The position numbers were made by a program, and so were the translations under genes. A model generated the notes under the pieces. It was not told the DNA's origin. It worked only from the letters and a program-made list of their open reading frames with translations, and made no database searches. From contig JAZRVU010000044.1 of assembly GCA_045599305.1 (NCBI GenBank), positions 1-13,509 on the forward strand: DNA of 13,509 bases, in the 5' to 3' direction. Source of the DNA: SIG588 sp045599305 (lineage in GTDB: Bacteria > Bacillota > Clostridia > Oscillospirales > Acutalibacteraceae). Positions 12,612 through 13,509 of the stretch are shown in pieces. The number at the start of each line of letters is the position of its first letter. Position 1 is the first letter of the stretch.

Positions 12612-13509
12612 ATGACCAAAATTGATATTTTTTCCGGCTTTCTCGGTGCGGGCAAGACCACGCTGATCAAGAAACTGATCGCAGAAGCCTATGCCGGCGA
12701 AAAACTGGTGCTGATCGAAAATGAATTCGGCGAGATCGGTATCGACGGCGGCTTTCTGAAGGACGCCGGCGTGGAGATCACCGAGATGAATTCCGGCTGC
12801 ATCTGCTGCTCGCTGGTGGGCGATTTTGCCGAAGCGCTGAAAAAAGTGCTGGATCAGTTCGCCCCCGACCGCATCATCATCGAGCCCTCCGGTGTGGGCA
12901 AACTCAGCGACGTCATCCGTGCGGTGCAGGGCGTGGATTCGCCGGATATGCAGCTCAACGCCTTCACCACCGTGGTGGATGCCAACAAGGCGAAGATGTA
13001 CATGAAAAACTTCGGTGAGTTCTTCAACGATCAGGTGGAGCACGCGGCCGCCATCGTGCTCAGCCATACCGACGGCATGAGCGCGGACAAGCTGGCCGCC
13101 GTGACCGCGCTGCTGCGTGAACACAACGCCGATGCCGTGATCGTGACCACCCCATGGGATGAACTGACCGGCTGTCAGATCCTTGACGCCACCGAGCGCA
13201 CCTCCACACTGGAGGAGGAACTGCGCCGTCTGGCCGAGGAAGAGGAGGTCTGCCCCGTGTGCGGCCACCATCATCATCACGATGATGACGACGAATGCTG
13301 CTGCGGCCACCATCATCATGACGATGACGACGATGACGATGACGACGAATGCTGCTGCGGCCACCACCATCATCATGATGATGACGACGATGAATGCTGC
13401 TGCGGCCACCATCATCATGACGATGATGACGACGATGAGGATGAGCACGAACATCATCACCACCATCATCACCATCATCACCATCACCATGCCGACGAGG
13501 TCTTTGTCA
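12612..13509 (+). CDS. CobW/ZNG1-family GTPase with extreme His-Asp-Cys linker (3' end outside window)
   Basis: The gene runs off the window after 299 codons. The G domain has Walker A GFLGAGKTT (9-17), ENEFGEIGIDGGFL (36-49), the family metal motif CxCC (Cys63, Cys65, Cys66) and EPSGVG (91-96). The usual NKxD is replaced by SHTD (151-154). COG0523 proteins are metallochaperone GTPases, and CxCC members include zinc, cobalt and other insertases. Residues 214-293 form a linker of four Cys-Gly-His-Asp blocks and a 13-His run. The frame resumes as ADEVFV, which looks like the start of the CobW C-terminal domain. ATG 12612 has GGAAAGGA about 12 bases upstream. The His/Cys content suggests zinc storage or delivery, but the metal is not shown by sequence. 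Confidence 0.92.
   Translation, partial: MTKIDIFSGFLGAGKTTLIKKLIAEAYAGEKLVLIENEFGEIGIDGGFLKDAGVEITEMNSGCICCSLVGDFAEALKKVLDQFAPDRIIIEPSGVGKLSDVIRAVQGVDSPDMQLNAFTTVVDANKAKMYMKNFGEFFNDQVEHAAAIVLSHTDGMSADKLAAVTALLREHNADAVIVTTPWDELTGCQILDATERTSTLEEELRRLAEEEEVCPVCGHHHHHDDDDECCCGHHHHDDDDDDDDDECCCGHHHHHDDDDDECCCGHHHHDDDDDDEDEHEHHHHHHHHHHHHHADEVFV
13251..13490 (+). repeat. In-frame His-Asp-Cys coding repeat array
   Basis: Codons 214-293 of the CobW-family gene contain 32 His, 25 Asp, 11 Cys and 6 Glu in 80 residues. The unit is CCCG-His(4-5)-Asp(4-9)-Glu, introduced by CPVCG. The DNA unit beginning GAATGCTGCTGCGGCCACCA recurs at 13293, 13347 and 13392 with small changes, spaced 54 and 45 bases apart. 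Between the units lie GAT/GAC and CAT/CAC codon runs, ending in 13 His codons (13452-13490). The unequal spacings, all multiples of three, suggest growth by slippage or unequal recombination while the frame was kept. Confidence 0.95.

Noticed and set aside
12601..12615. A four-residue leader ORF (MTLT) overlapping the CobW start as ATGA
   Set aside because: Its ATG abuts the ribosome site with no spacing, so initiation there is unlikely. The ATG at 12612 has better spacing and opens the CobW fold.
12321..13490. A 389-residue minus-strand frame starting with a Met-Val repeat
   Set aside because: It is the complement of the CobW gene; the Met/Val run is the reverse reading of the His and Asp codon repeats, and it has no recognisable domain.
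13251..13490. CRISPR array or tandem satellite
   Set aside because: The repeats are in frame, code for metal-ligand residues, have no unique spacers and vary in length by whole codons.

Overview
The window reads as one strand of densely packed chromosomal genes, all on +, from a GC-rich member of the Clostridia. It is probably an Oscillospirales/Ruminococcaceae-type anaerobe. This rests on gene content and order: scpA-scpB followed by a DUF2953 protein, a GerW/YtfJ sporulation protein, an S11 D-Ala-D-Ala carboxypeptidase and rluB is a Firmicutes arrangement, and ThyX replaces ThyA. YtfJ, the YtfI-like protein and the carboxypeptidase suggest a spore-forming lineage, but this window alone does not prove sporulation. 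Every gene shares the same GC-rich codon use, and no mobile element, CRISPR array, rRNA or tRNA was seen.

Region 1 (1-4242) looks like one long transcription unit. It holds the 3' end of scpA, scpB, a DUF2953 membrane protein, ytfJ/gerW, a penicillin-binding carboxypeptidase, the pseudouridine synthase rluB and a small GNAT-like ORF. Several genes overlap. A clear intrinsic terminator (4208-4242) closes it. Region 2 (4274-5795) has its own strong promoter and encodes flavin-dependent thymidylate synthase (ThyX) and dTMP kinase, a short route from dUMP to dTDP, with a stop/start overlap. A 209-base gap follows (5796-6004), the longest non-coding stretch. It holds potential RNA pairing and an imperfect 13-bp direct repeat.

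Region 3 (6005-12544) carries a DJ-1/PfpI protein and 5-formyltetrahydrofolate cyclo-ligase, two MltG-type lytic transglycosylases in tandem, a U32-family protein related to tRNA hydroxylation factor TrhP, and a class B transpeptidase (SpoVD/FtsI type). The two MltG proteins and the transpeptidase act on peptidoglycan glycan strands and cross-links. The second MltG is unusual: a cytoplasmic four-cysteine zinc ribbon precedes the membrane helix, and the N-terminal extracytoplasmic subdomain of its neighbour is missing.

Region 4 (12541-13509) has its own promoter, with an inverted repeat over the -10 box, and a CobW-family GTPase cut by the window end. Its inter-domain linker is an extreme low-complexity array of CCCG-His-Asp-Glu repeats ending in 13 consecutive histidines, which points to metal (probably zinc) handling.

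No clearly new multi-gene system is visible. The best candidates for something undescribed are the zinc-ribbon MltG paralogue, the His/Asp/Cys array in the CobW protein and the structured gap after tmk.
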